Positions 20,001-27,728 of a DNA stretch of 64,000 nt are shown here, piece after piece (the stretch's first letter is position 1; each line of letters begins with the position of its first letter). The notes beneath the pieces were generated by a model that was not told the origin of the DNA, made no database searches, and was given only the letters and a program-made list of their open reading frames with translations. This DNA is from Chitinophaga sp. (GTDB lineage Bacteria; Bacteroidota; Bacteroidia; Chitinophagales; Chitinophagaceae). Location of the stretch: NCBI RefSeq assembly GCF_017745275.1, contig NZ_JAGHZS010000010.1, forward strand, positions 62,001 through 126,000, read 5' to 3'. The position numbers and the translations under genes are program-made.

Positions 20001-20551
20001 ATGAGTTTATCCTGGAACAGAAAACGGACCTGGTGAACGCGAAAGACTCCCTGCTGGCTACTATCCAGGAAGTGGAAACCACCGCTAACCAGAAGTTCCT
20101 CGATACTTTTAACCAGGTAAAGGAAAATTTTATCCGGGTATTTAAGGCGCTGTTTACTGAAGAAGATCAGTGCGACATGATCCTGAGCGATCCCGCCAAC
20201 CTGGCTGATACCGGTATTGAAATCATCGCGAAGCCGAAAGGTAAGCGTCCGGCGGCCATCACGCAGTTGTCCGGAGGAGAGAAAACACTCACCGCTACGG
20301 CGTTGTTGTTTGCCATTTACCTGATTAAGCCGGCGCCTTTCTGTATCCTCGATGAGGTGGATGCGCCGCTGGATGACGCCAACGTGGGTAAGTTTACCAA
20401 CATGATCAGGAAGTTTTCTGATAATTCACAATTTATTATTGTTACACACAACAAACAGACTATGGCCGCTGTAGACGTGATCTATGGCGTAACTATGCAG
20501 GAACCGGGTGTCAGCAAACTGGTACCGGTAGATTTCAGGAGTTTGAACTAG
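17021..20551 (+). CDS. smc: Chromosome segregation ATPase SMC
   Basis: A 1176-residue SMC subunit of condensin, acting in chromosome compaction and segregation. Walker A GPNGCGKS lies at residues 31-38, followed by long coiled coils, a hinge domain (about 510-690), a second coiled coil, the signature LSGGEKTLTATALLF near 1082, and Walker B FCILDEVDAPLDD near 1107. Length is standard. The start is GTG at 17021, the first codon of the conserved RLKTLEIKGFKSFAD. The kleisin partners scpA/scpB are not in the window. Confidence 0.97.
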   Translation: MRLKTLEIKGFKSFADKTVLQFDEGITGVIGPNGCGKSNIIDSIRWVIGEHKISNLRSDNQAGLVFNGSKSRSASGMAEVSLTFENTKNVLPTEFTTVTITRKFYKNGDSEYRLNDVACRLKDIHNLFMDTGVSTDSYAIIELGMVDDIIKDKENSRRRMLEQAAGISIYKTRKKEAKSKLDATEGDLNRIEDLLFEINNNLKTLESQARKAERFYEVKKEYREVSIELAKAALEGFNINFKELSETQQAESDRKLALETEILTAEAAVEQDKLHFVAKERELQTLQKSFNELVSTIRTKENDKNLATQQLTYLREREKSITDFLNNAEGQLQGLTTSIEFTEKQVTEEGEVFETMADELDTLRDMVEDKKERFNQKKQALENLRNDQQRWQRQQFEAEKKVAVADTSVQNLQRSMQQLQDEKVGRLQQIAQLETEKEALQQTLNTSKTDLEAMVQFQEETKGKILATQSDIEGLRDKLVDENRTLDSKKNEFDLLKSLVDSLEGYPESIKFLKKNPDWNNNAPILSDIFFCKEEYRTCVENLLEPYLSYYVVNNVHEAVQAIQLLDANKKGKANFFILDQFRTDNTPLLAPPGTIPALEVVEIEEKYKGLGQHLLGKVFIGEDLTRLEFSQLADERMLLVEKSGRMHRGKYNISGGSVGLFEGKKLGRAKNLEKLEVEIKDLEAVVGRLKVALQQKHDEVLGYNSQLNENNINAAREKVNQLSNQLFGLQNRIENFHHLIEAGDKRLEEMQQSLATNQESISGVRDELEGLNERVTELQDSIADADRMSQEAEQQFNMATVQFNNQNLQHTRQQSKVQALKQELEFKRKQLSDLHVQITSNKTQLEDAVGHIAAAVEKLSHADDGLVELFRQREEEEKALNEKDQEYYNFRNHLQELESTLRTKQRAREQLDQQLNAIKDKVNELKLQLTTMKERLSVEFKVNIDEIIDEQRSSELPVEELQGSAERLKKRMENMGEINPTAIEAYQEMKKRYEFILEQKTDLVNAKDSLLATIQEVETTANQKFLDTFNQVKENFIRVFKALFTEEDQCDMILSDPANLADTGIEIIAKPKGKRPAAITQLSGGEKTLTATALLFAIYLIKPAPFCILDEVDAPLDDANVGKFTNMIRKFSDNSQFIIVTHNKQTMAAVDVIYGVTMQEPGVSKLVPVDFRSLN

Positions 20552-20628
20552 CAGGTTGGTTTGGTTGTTGTAAAAAGATTCGATTACTTTTATTCTTTAT
20601 TCGAAAAAAATAAAAAAACGTAAACACT

Positions 20629-21024
20629 ATGGGCGCATGGGGCACCAGGAATTTTGAAAATGATGGATCACAGGATTGGGTATTTGACGTGATTGACAGC
20701 AAAGATGGTGGTTTGGTAAGTGATACACTGGCACGTATCATTAACAACATTGAAACTCTGGAAGTATCGGATTGCGAAGAAGCATTAGCAGCTGCAGAAC
20801 TGGTGGCAGCATTAGTAGGTAAACCTAGCGAGGATTTCCCGGAAGATCCGCTGGATCAACTGGATGTATTAAACCTCATCGCAACCCGCGCACTCAGAAA
20901 TCAGGCGATTGCTGCAGTGAATAAAATTGTTGCCGGTTCTGAGATGAAGAATTATTGGGAAGGAGAAGGACAAGGCGAAGCATGGGCAGCTATTCAGGCT
21001 GGTCTGGTGAAGCGTTTAGAGTAG
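20629..21024 (+). CDS. DUF4259 domain protein
   Basis: A 131-residue soluble protein starting MGAWGTRNFENDGSQDW, the signature of DUF4259. No biochemical function is established for this family. It follows smc on the same strand, 77 bp later, with an AT-rich spacer. Its stop codon TAG overlaps by one base the first base of palindrome E. Confidence 0.85.
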   Translation: MGAWGTRNFENDGSQDWVFDVIDSKDGGLVSDTLARIINNIETLEVSDCEEALAAAELVAALVGKPSEDFPEDPLDQLDVLNLIATRALRNQAIAAVNKIVAGSEMKNYWEGEGQGEAWAAIQAGLVKRLE

Positions 21025-21135
21025 CATAAAGCAGAAAGCATAAAGCAAAAAGCTATTGAGGCGAATGATTAAAGCGGAAAATAATATTCGCTTAGATCAT
21101 TCGCCTCAATAGCTTTTTGCTTTATGCTTTCTGCT
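21024..21135. repeat. Long palindrome E (GCNNAAA class)
   Basis: Left arm 21024-21069 and right arm 21096-21135. Heptads GCAGAAA, GCATAAA, GCAAAAA then GCTATTGAGGCGAATGAT are in the same order on both arms; the left arm has one extra GCATAAA. It lies at the convergent border of DUF4259 and the CNT transporter, occupying the whole gap. Confidence 0.92.
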
Positions 21136-21138
21136 CAC

Positions 21139-22431
21139 TTAGATCAATATCCCCGCAATAGCAGCCGACATATAAGATGCCAGCGTACCACACAGTAGCG
21201 CTTTCAGCCCCAGCTTAGCCAAATCAGATCTTCTGTCTGGCGCCAGTTCTCCAATACCACCAATCTGCATTCCCACGCTGCTGAAGTTTGCAAAGCCTGC
21301 AATGGCAATAGTTACAATGGCAATACCTTTCGCGGTTACAATAGGCACCGTTTTATCGGTCATGCTCTTAAAGGCTACAAATTCGTTGATGGTGAGCTTT
21401 TGTCCCAGTAAGGTAGCCACACCCTGTACATCACTTTGCGGTACACCAATAGCCCAGGCCATTGGCATAAATAATTTGCCGAAAATCCAGTCAAGGCTCA
21501 GGTTAAAGTTAGGGTTGAAAATATGCCCGATGTGCACCAGGAGCCAATCGATCAATGCAATAAAGGCGATAAAACCAATCAGCATGGCAATTACGTTCAT
21601 GGCTATTTTAAAACCATCACCGGCGCCATGTGAAATAGCGTCGATTACGTTGGTATAGTTACTTTTTACTTCCATTTTCACACGGCCCATGGTCACACTT
21701 TCCTCTGTTTCAGGAAATACGATCTTGGAAATGACCAGGGCACCCGGCGCCGCCATGAGACTGGCCGTAATCAGGAAAGGTGCGATGTGCATTCCCGCCT
21801 GTAAGCCCATGTTTACGTAAACTACCAGGATACCACCGGCAATACAGGCCAGGCTACCACTCATAGAGGCCAGTATTTCGCTTTTTGTCATGCTGGAGAG
21901 ATAGGGACGAATCATTACCTGCGCTTCTACCTGGCCTACAAAGGCGCTGGCTACGTTACTCAGTGCTTCCGCACCACTTACCCGCATTACGAAGTTCATG
22001 GCCCGGGCAATCACCGCCACTACGCGCTGCATGATGCCAAAATGATATAAAACTGCTACCAGCACACATACGAGGATGATTGTGGCGGTTACGTTAAACG
22101 CAAATACAAATCCACCGCCTGCATAGTCTTTTACACTGCCATCATGTTGGGTAATACCAATACCACCATACACAAAAGCGGCTCCCTTCCGGGCAAAAGC
22201 TTCCAGCTTCCCCATGGCATCACCTACGCGCTGAAAAAACCAGGTAATAGGAGGCACCTTAAAAACCAAAAGTCCAATGGCTACCTGCAACCCAATTCCA
22301 CTCAATACCAGCCGGTAGTTGATCTTTTTTTTGTTGTTAGAAAACAAAAAGGCGATGCCCAAGATAAGTACAATGCCTATGATGCCCTGAAAGCGTTCCA
22401 TAAATGCAAATAAATCGTAAAATGTATGCAA
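21139..22431 (-). CDS. Concentrative nucleoside transporter (NupC/CNT)
   Basis: A 430-residue inner-membrane symporter of the CNT family, importing nucleosides with H+ or Na+. Seen: an N-terminal hydrophobic segment, a long Gly/Ala-rich core with SGAEALSNVASAFVGQVEAQ (substrate-binding Gate/Nucleos_tra_C region), and the terminal segment NFSSVGMQIGGIGELAP. Length matches the family (about 400-430). Single gene; its 3' end abuts palindrome E. A nucleoside phosphorylase gene occurs much later in the window and is not linked. Confidence 0.92.
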   Translation of the reverse strand: MHTFYDLFAFMERFQGIIGIVLILGIAFLFSNNKKKINYRLVLSGIGLQVAIGLLVFKVPPITWFFQRVGDAMGKLEAFARKGAAFVYGGIGITQHDGSVKDYAGGGFVFAFNVTATIILVCVLVAVLYHFGIMQRVVAVIARAMNFVMRVSGAEALSNVASAFVGQVEAQVMIRPYLSSMTKSEILASMSGSLACIAGGILVVYVNMGLQAGMHIAPFLITASLMAAPGALVISKIVFPETEESVTMGRVKMEVKSNYTNVIDAISHGAGDGFKIAMNVIAMLIGFIAFIALIDWLLVHIGHIFNPNFNLSLDWIFGKLFMPMAWAIGVPQSDVQGVATLLGQKLTINEFVAFKSMTDKTVPIVTAKGIAIVTIAIAGFANFSSVGMQIGGIGELAPDRRSDLAKLGLKALLCGTLASYMSAAIAGILI

Positions 22432-22550
22432 TAAAGCGACGAAGATAAGTCTTTTTGAAGTGGTGTAATCGTGAAACTGTTATCTCATATAATTTTTAAA
22501 AAAAAATATTTTCAGAGATGTACTTTTACTTTTCGCAATCGATTTAAACA

Positions 22551-24842
22551 ATGCAGCGTACCTACTATTTAATGACCACGTTATGTCTCGCACTCTTTGC
22601 CTGTGGGCAGCGGGACGAGCGCCAGCAAGGAAATAAACACGAACAGGATTCTTTGGCCATGCGGAAGCAATATGCTACCTCACCTGTTCTGGACGCACAA
22701 ACGGCTATCAGTCACATGACTTACGACAAAGGCCTCAAAGTACAGCTGGTAGCGGCGGAACTTATGGTGGTGGCCCCCGTGGCCATGACCTTCGATGACC
22801 GCGGGCGTATGTGGGTAGTAGAAATGACCGGCTTTATGCCTGATACCGTGGGAACCGGGGAAGAGAAACCCGATGGTAAAGTGGTGATCCTGGAAGATAC
22901 CACCGGCGACGGTGTCATGGATAAAAGGACCGTATTCCTCGACTCGCTGGTACTCCCCAGGGCCATCTGCCTGATAGAGAGCGGTATCCTCGTGGCCACA
23001 CCGCCACAGCTCTGGTTTGTGGAGATTAACGGCGACAAACCCGGTAAAAAAACACTGGTAGATGACCAATACGCTGCCGGCGGTAACGTAGAACACCAGC
23101 CCAACGGCTTACTAAGAGCCATGGATAACTGGATCTACAACGCAAAATCGGATAGGCGTTACCGTAAGGCAGGCAATAAATGGCTGAAGGAATCTACTCA
23201 TTTCCGCGGCCAATGGGGCATCACCCAGGACAACCAGGGACGCCTTTATTATAATAACAACTCAGAAAACCTGCTGGGTGACTACTTTCCGCCCGGATTA
23301 GGCGGTACTAACCCGCAACAGCAGAACGACGCCGGCTTTGATCAGCGAATAGTACCGGACAACCGCACCTATCCTATACATCCCACACCGGGTGTAAACC
23401 GTGGATATCAGAAAGGTACGCTGGATGATAGCCTGCGGCTCGTCAACTTTACCGCTGCCTGCGGTCCGCTGATTTACCGGGGCAACTTGTTGCCGGCTAC
23501 TTATCAGGGCAACGCTTTTGTGGCCGAACCATCTGCCAATCTCATCAAAAGAAATATCCTGTCGGATAGCAGCTTTATGGTGAAGGGGGTACAGGCATAC
23601 CAGGGCAAAGAGTTTTTAGCCAGCGATGATGAGCGTTTCCGCCCGGTAGATTTGAAAACAGGTCCGGATGGCGCGCTGTATATCGCGGATATGTATCGCG
23701 GCATCCTGCAACACAAAACGTACATCACTGAATATTTAAAGAACGAAGTGAAGATGCGGCAGCTCACACAGCCGCTGAATGCAGGTCGTATTTATCGTAT
23801 TATCCCTGCAGGCACATCGCCTGCCGCAACGCAGGCAGATCATAGTCCCGCAGGATTAGTGAAGCAACTCAGCTCGCCCAATGGTACCCTGCGTGATCAG
23901 GCGCAACAATGGATCATTGACCGCCAGTTAAAAGAAGTGCTGCCTGCGCTGAGAGAGCTGCTGCAATCGGGTACTAATGCCGTTGTAGCCACACATGCCC
24001 TCTGGACCCTGGAAGGATTACACCTGCTCAACGTAGCAGACCTGGAAGGTGTTTGGAAAGGCTCCGATGCTGTACTGAAAATGCAGGCGCTGGCCGCATT
24101 GCCATCCGTGTTAAACAGTGGTAACGCCAAAATAGTGGCTGCTGCATTAGACAGCTTATCGGATAATGCTTACCTGGCACCGGCAGTGGGATACCTGCTG
24201 CCCGCACTCGGAAAAGCCGACAAAGCAGCTGCAGCGCGACTGGAAGAGAAACTGATGAAAGCGTATGCCCCTAACCGTTATGTGGCATCTGCCCTGGTGA
24301 ATAATGCAGTGAACAGGGAACCGGCTTTGTTGAAACAGGTTATTGCCTGGAACCCGGATACTACACTGGCGCTGCGCCGGCAGTTGGAAAAGGTAATGAA
24401 GAACCTGGATAACAAAGCCAATGCTAAGAAGATGGAAGCGTTGAAGGAAGCATTGCCCCGTGGATATAAAATATTTAACACAGTTTGCCAGACCTGTCAT
24501 GGTAAGAGCGGGGAAGGTATTGCCGCGATGGCGCCGCCGCTGAATGAAAGCAACTGGGTGAATGACAACAAAAAAGCTTTTATCTCTATTGTATTATACG
24601 GCTTAACAGGGCCGGTAGAAGTGCACGGCAAAGTATACAAAGCGCCGGAAATAAATGGCGATATGCCGGGTATTGGTGGCAGCGATGAGTTCAGCGATGC
24701 AGATATTGCCCAGTTGCTGACTTACCTGCGCAGTGCATGGAAAAATAACGCGGATAAGGTAACGGCTGCAGATATACAACAGGTGCGTAAGCAGTATAAC
24801 GGCCGCCAAAAGCCGTTTACAGCACCTGAGTTAGCAAAATGA
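22551..24842 (+). CDS. PVC-type haem-binding lipoprotein (propeller-HEAT-cytochrome c)
   Basis: A 763-residue secreted lipoprotein. The signal peptide ends in the lipobox LFAC (Cys about 18). An N-terminal beta-propeller (about 50-415), with segments such as FDDRGRMWVVEMTGF and GPDGALYIADMYRG, is followed by a HEAT-like helical region (about 425-630) and a C-terminal cytochrome c domain with haem motif CQTCH near residue 646 and a distal GDMPGIGG region. This architecture is common in Planctomycetes and Bacteroidota and is usually linked to oxidation of sugars or alcohols outside the inner membrane. No partner dehydrogenase is adjacent. Confidence 0.88.
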   Translation: MQRTYYLMTTLCLALFACGQRDERQQGNKHEQDSLAMRKQYATSPVLDAQTAISHMTYDKGLKVQLVAAELMVVAPVAMTFDDRGRMWVVEMTGFMPDTVGTGEEKPDGKVVILEDTTGDGVMDKRTVFLDSLVLPRAICLIESGILVATPPQLWFVEINGDKPGKKTLVDDQYAAGGNVEHQPNGLLRAMDNWIYNAKSDRRYRKAGNKWLKESTHFRGQWGITQDNQGRLYYNNNSENLLGDYFPPGLGGTNPQQQNDAGFDQRIVPDNRTYPIHPTPGVNRGYQKGTLDDSLRLVNFTAACGPLIYRGNLLPATYQGNAFVAEPSANLIKRNILSDSSFMVKGVQAYQGKEFLASDDERFRPVDLKTGPDGALYIADMYRGILQHKTYITEYLKNEVKMRQLTQPLNAGRIYRIIPAGTSPAATQADHSPAGLVKQLSSPNGTLRDQAQQWIIDRQLKEVLPALRELLQSGTNAVVATHALWTLEGLHLLNVADLEGVWKGSDAVLKMQALAALPSVLNSGNAKIVAAALDSLSDNAYLAPAVGYLLPALGKADKAAAARLEEKLMKAYAPNRYVASALVNNAVNREPALLKQVIAWNPDTTLALRRQLEKVMKNLDNKANAKKMEALKEALPRGYKIFNTVCQTCHGKSGEGIAAMAPPLNESNWVNDNKKAFISIVLYGLTGPVEVHGKVYKAPEINGDMPGIGGSDEFSDADIAQLLTYLRSAWKNNADKVTAADIQQVRKQYNGRQKPFTAPELAK

Positions 24843-24865
24843 TAGTTTATTGAAAATAAAACCCT

Positions 24866-25118
24866 TATATTTGCCGGATTACAATTATTAATTAATTGAA
24901 TCCGGCAATTACCATATTACTATTTCAAAACACTCCCTGTGCGTGTAAGCGTACTTGCGGGTTCCTATTGCCATTCTTATCCTGCCCCAAAGACTTCAAC
25001 ACTTAATCCCGGGCAACTTTTAGTATTTAAAGCGTTGTACCCGGGGGAATGACTACCTGTATCTGTGTAGTTTTATTCCATTTGCATTTTTCCAAAACAA
25101 TCTTATAAAAACAGTTTT
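24866..25118 (+). promoter_or_regulatory. Promoter and structured leader of the FMN-oxidoreductase gene
   Basis: A -7 box TATATTTG lies at 24866-24873. A palindrome (24873-24906; arms GCCGGATT / AATCCGGC plus CAATT / AATTG) covers the predicted start of transcription. A second hairpin (25008-25017 with 25034-25045; CCCGGGCAAC / GTTGTACCCGGG, two-base bulge) lies ~75 bp before the start codon. The ~240-nt untranslated leader has no convincing ORF. I do not recognise it as a known riboswitch. Confidence 0.4.
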
Positions 25119-26675
25119 ATGAATCATCGGATAGCACGATGGGCAGTTTATCTTTTATGCCTGTTGCTCGATGTGAGCGTCGCTACAAGTCTTTATCGTG
25201 GATACTTAACCGGGTGGTTCCTGTTGCCGGTGGCAGTGGGGCTCACGTTGTTAACCATTTATGACCGGCTGCAAAGAAAGCATGCGTTGTTACGTAACTA
25301 CCCTTTGCTGGGTAGGTTGCGTTACCTGCTGGAACAAATCAGGCCGGAGATGCGCCAGTATTTCTTTGAGTCGGATACGGATGGACGACCATTCAATCGC
25401 CGTCAGCGTGCGGTCGTGTATCAGCGTGCGAAGGATGTAAAACAAACGGTGGCTTTTGGTGCGTTGGACAACATGTATGAGCCGGGCTATGAATGGGCGG
25501 CGCATACCGCGTTTCCCATGAAAGTAAAAGCAGAAGATTTACGGGTGAACATAGGTAACGTACAGTGCACGCAGCCATACAATGCCAGCCTGTTGAATGT
25601 AAGCGCTATGAGTTATGGTGCCCTGAGTAAAACAGCCATTGCGTCACTGAATGGTGGTGCACAGATAGGTGGCTTCGCCCATAATACAGGAGAGGGAGGG
25701 ATTAGTCCTTATCACCTGCAGCATGGGGGCGACCTGATCTGGCAAATTGGTACAGGCTACTTTGGTTGCCGCGATGAACAGGGGAATTTCTCTCCGGAAA
25801 TATTTGCGATAGCGGCTGCGGAACCTTCCGTAAAAATGATTGAATTGAAATTGAGCCAGGGTGCCAAACCGGGTAAGGGAGGGGTGTTACCTGCGGCTAA
25901 GAATACACCTGAAATTGCGGCGATCCGTAAAGTAAAACCGGGAACCAGCGTATTATCGCCAGCCGCGCATACCGCTTTCAGCAATGAGTATGAGATGCTG
26001 ACCTTCCTACAGCAGTTACGTAAACTTTCCGGAGGCAAGCCGGTTGGGTTTAAGTTGTGCGTGGGCCGTGCAGATGAGTTTGAGCGTATCTGCACCGCTA
26101 TGGTAAACACGGGTATTTATCCGGACTTTATTACGGTAGATGGAGCAGAAGGCGGTACAGGTGCGGCGCCGCTGGAGTTTACGGATTCCATCGGCATGCC
26201 TTTGTACGATGCGTTGGCGCTGGTGGTGAATTTGCTGCGTCATTACAATCTGAAGCAGCATGTCCGCATTATGGCGAGTGGTAAAGTGATTACCGGTTTC
26301 GACATCATGAAGGTGCTGGCAATAGGCGCAGATGCCTGTTACAGTGCCCGTGGAATGATGCTGGCATTGGGCTGTATCCAGGCATTGCAATGTGATAGCG
26401 GCAGTTGCCCGGTGGGCGTAGCCACACAGGATCCTACCCTTTACCAGGGGGTGAACGTGGCCGACAAGCGTGTACGTGTAGCCAATTATCACCGCAACAC
26501 CATTGCGGCATTGGCGGAGCTGATGGGTGCCTGTGGCTTTGCTTCAGCAGAGAAGGTGAGTCCTGCCGCGCTGTTCAGGAGAATAACGAGAACGGATGTA
26601 CGATCTTATCAGGAAATATATGCACCCAAACAGCTTTTAGCTATTAGCCATCAGCTGTTAGAGGCTAAAAGCTAA
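25119..26675 (+). CDS. FMN-binding glutamate-synthase-like oxidoreductase, membrane-anchored
   Basis: A 518-residue protein with two N-terminal membrane helices (about 8-24 and 30-48) and a GltB FMN domain: NVSAMSYGALSKTAIASLNG near residue 165, GGTGAAPLEF near 348, and CDSGSCPVGVATQDP near 427. It lacks the glutaminase and other domains of full GltB, so it is an FMN-domain-only relative. Known members of this stand-alone family are poorly characterised, so glutamate synthesis should not be assumed. The last ~14 residues (from QLLAISHQLLEAKS) are encoded by a GCTAAAA-class repeat, so the natural C-terminus was probably extended by repeat insertion. Confidence 0.85.
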   Translation: MNHRIARWAVYLLCLLLDVSVATSLYRGYLTGWFLLPVAVGLTLLTIYDRLQRKHALLRNYPLLGRLRYLLEQIRPEMRQYFFESDTDGRPFNRRQRAVVYQRAKDVKQTVAFGALDNMYEPGYEWAAHTAFPMKVKAEDLRVNIGNVQCTQPYNASLLNVSAMSYGALSKTAIASLNGGAQIGGFAHNTGEGGISPYHLQHGGDLIWQIGTGYFGCRDEQGNFSPEIFAIAAAEPSVKMIELKLSQGAKPGKGGVLPAAKNTPEIAAIRKVKPGTSVLSPAAHTAFSNEYEMLTFLQQLRKLSGGKPVGFKLCVGRADEFERICTAMVNTGIYPDFITVDGAEGGTGAAPLEFTDSIGMPLYDALALVVNLLRHYNLKQHVRIMASGKVITGFDIMKVLAIGADACYSARGMMLALGCIQALQCDSGSCPVGVATQDPTLYQGVNVADKRVRVANYHRNTIAALAELMGACGFASAEKVSPAALFRRITRTDVRSYQEIYAPKQLLAISHQLLEAKS

Positions 26676-26697
26676 AAGCTGGCAGCTAACAGCTATT
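26632..26697. repeat. Imperfect palindrome J (GCTAAAA class) inside a gene end
   Basis: Heptads GCTTTTA, GCTATTA, GCCATCA, GCTGTTA are followed by inverted units GCTAAAA, GCTAAAA, GCTGGCA, GCTAACA, with a perfect AGCTGTTAG / CTAACAGCT core. It covers the 3' end and stop codon of the FMN-oxidoreductase gene and continues to within 23 bp of the next gene. Confidence 0.75.
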
Positions 26698-26719
26698 AAT
26701 CTACTAAAACCCGGTCATC

Positions 26720-27091
26720 ATGAAAAAGAAACAGATCATTGTGTCCCTACATGATTACGAAATCCTTAAAACCCTGTGCTACGAAGCACCGGCTACCCAC
26801 AAGCTCAAAGAAGAGCTGGACAGGGCGGTAGTGAGAAAGGGTAAAGTGCCTGACAATGTAGTACAGGTAAATTCAACGTTACAGTTCAGGGATGAACGCA
26901 GCGGAAAGGTCAGGAGTGTACAGTTGGTGCTGCCGGCATTGAGCAATTTGCAGGAAGGCAAATTATCGATCCTGTCGCCTATCGGTACGGCCCTGCTTGG
27001 GTATAGCACGGGTGATGTAATTGATTGGGAAGTACCTGCAGGAAAAACGCAGTTGCATATTCTCGAAGTAGTAAATGCTGCTGAAGTATAA
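26720..27091 (+). CDS. Rnk/GreA-C domain protein
   Basis: A 123-residue protein with a GreA/GreB C-terminal (FKBP-like) domain: SILSPIGTALLGYSTGDVID near residue 75-95 and a terminal HILEV. The N-terminal coiled coil that GreA inserts into RNA polymerase is missing; the short N-terminal helix resembles Rnk. I infer an RNA polymerase-binding regulator competing with or modulating Gre factors. It follows the FMN-oxidoreductase gene by 44 bp on the same strand and ends in a strong bidirectional terminator. Confidence 0.85.
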   Translation: MKKKQIIVSLHDYEILKTLCYEAPATHKLKEELDRAVVRKGKVPDNVVQVNSTLQFRDERSGKVRSVQLVLPALSNLQEGKLSILSPIGTALLGYSTGDVIDWEVPAGKTQLHILEVVNAAEV

Positions 27092-27132
27092 AGAGGCTAT
27101 TAGTGTTAGCGATCAAATATGTATCATAGAGC

Positions 27133-27169
27133 AAAAAAAGCCCCCGCTTCGTGCGGGGGCTTCTCTTTT
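27133..27169. terminator. Bidirectional intrinsic terminator
   Basis: AGCCCCCGC / GCGGGGGCT stem, loop TTCGT, flanked by A7 on one side and a T-rich tract on the other. It serves the convergent Rnk-like gene (+) and the DUF192 gene (-). Confidence 0.95.
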
Positions 27170-27173
27170 AATA

Positions 27174-27716
27174 TTATTGCTGGTAAGCGATTTTATCTCC
27201 GTAGGCGACGTGGTACTTATCGCAGAAGCCACCATTTACCTCCAGCACGTATTTCGCTTTTTTGTAGGATGGCAGGCTTTCTTCTGATAGTGGTGTTGCA
27301 TATTTCTGAATGGACACAATTTCCATGTTATCTGCTATATAGATAATATCCAGGGAGATGTAGGTATTTTTCATCCAGAAGGCACGTTCTTCCATGTCCG
27401 GAAAAATAAAGAGCATGCCCTGATCGTCTGTCATTGACTTGCGATACATCAATCCGTCGGCGCGTTGCTCGTCGGTTTGCGCAAGCTGTATATCAATTTT
27501 GCGCAGCGTGTCTGCACCGGATTTTCCCAGGAAAGCAAGTGTACCTTGTTTTTTGAAGGTGGTGCCATTAGAGGTTACCGTAGCTGCTTCGGTGGTAGTA
27601 CCGGTATTGGAACTGGTGTTGGTTTCTACCGCGTTGCTGTTATTACTGGTGTTACTCTGGTGACAGCCGGCTACATATAAACTGGCAATCAGTATACATT
27701 TCAGGTGTAATTGCAT
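27174..27716 (-). CDS. DUF192 lipoprotein
   Basis: A 180-residue lipoprotein: signal peptide with lipobox YVAGC, a Ser/Thr/Asn-rich linker (about 20-55), then a DUF192 domain. Typical DUF192 segments are seen: DEQRADGLMYRKSMTDDQGM, a following MLFIFP, FWMKNTYISLDIIYI and VLEVNGGFCDKY. The family is widespread and has no firm function. It starts 12 bp after the mqnE stop, so it is the last gene of the M43-mqnE-DUF192 operon. Confidence 0.9.
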   Translation of the reverse strand: MQLHLKCILIASLYVAGCHQSNTSNNSNAVETNTSSNTGTTTEAATVTSNGTTFKKQGTLAFLGKSGADTLRKIDIQLAQTDEQRADGLMYRKSMTDDQGMLFIFPDMEERAFWMKNTYISLDIIYIADNMEIVSIQKYATPLSEESLPSYKKAKYVLEVNGGFCDKYHVAYGDKIAYQQ

Positions 27717-27728
27717 AAGATAGCAGTA

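Noticed and set aside
22551..24842. A complete sugar or alcohol dehydrogenase operon around the cytochrome c lipoprotein
   Set aside because: Neighbours are a nucleoside transporter and an FMN-oxidoreductase; no GMC, PQQ or Gfo partner is adjacent.
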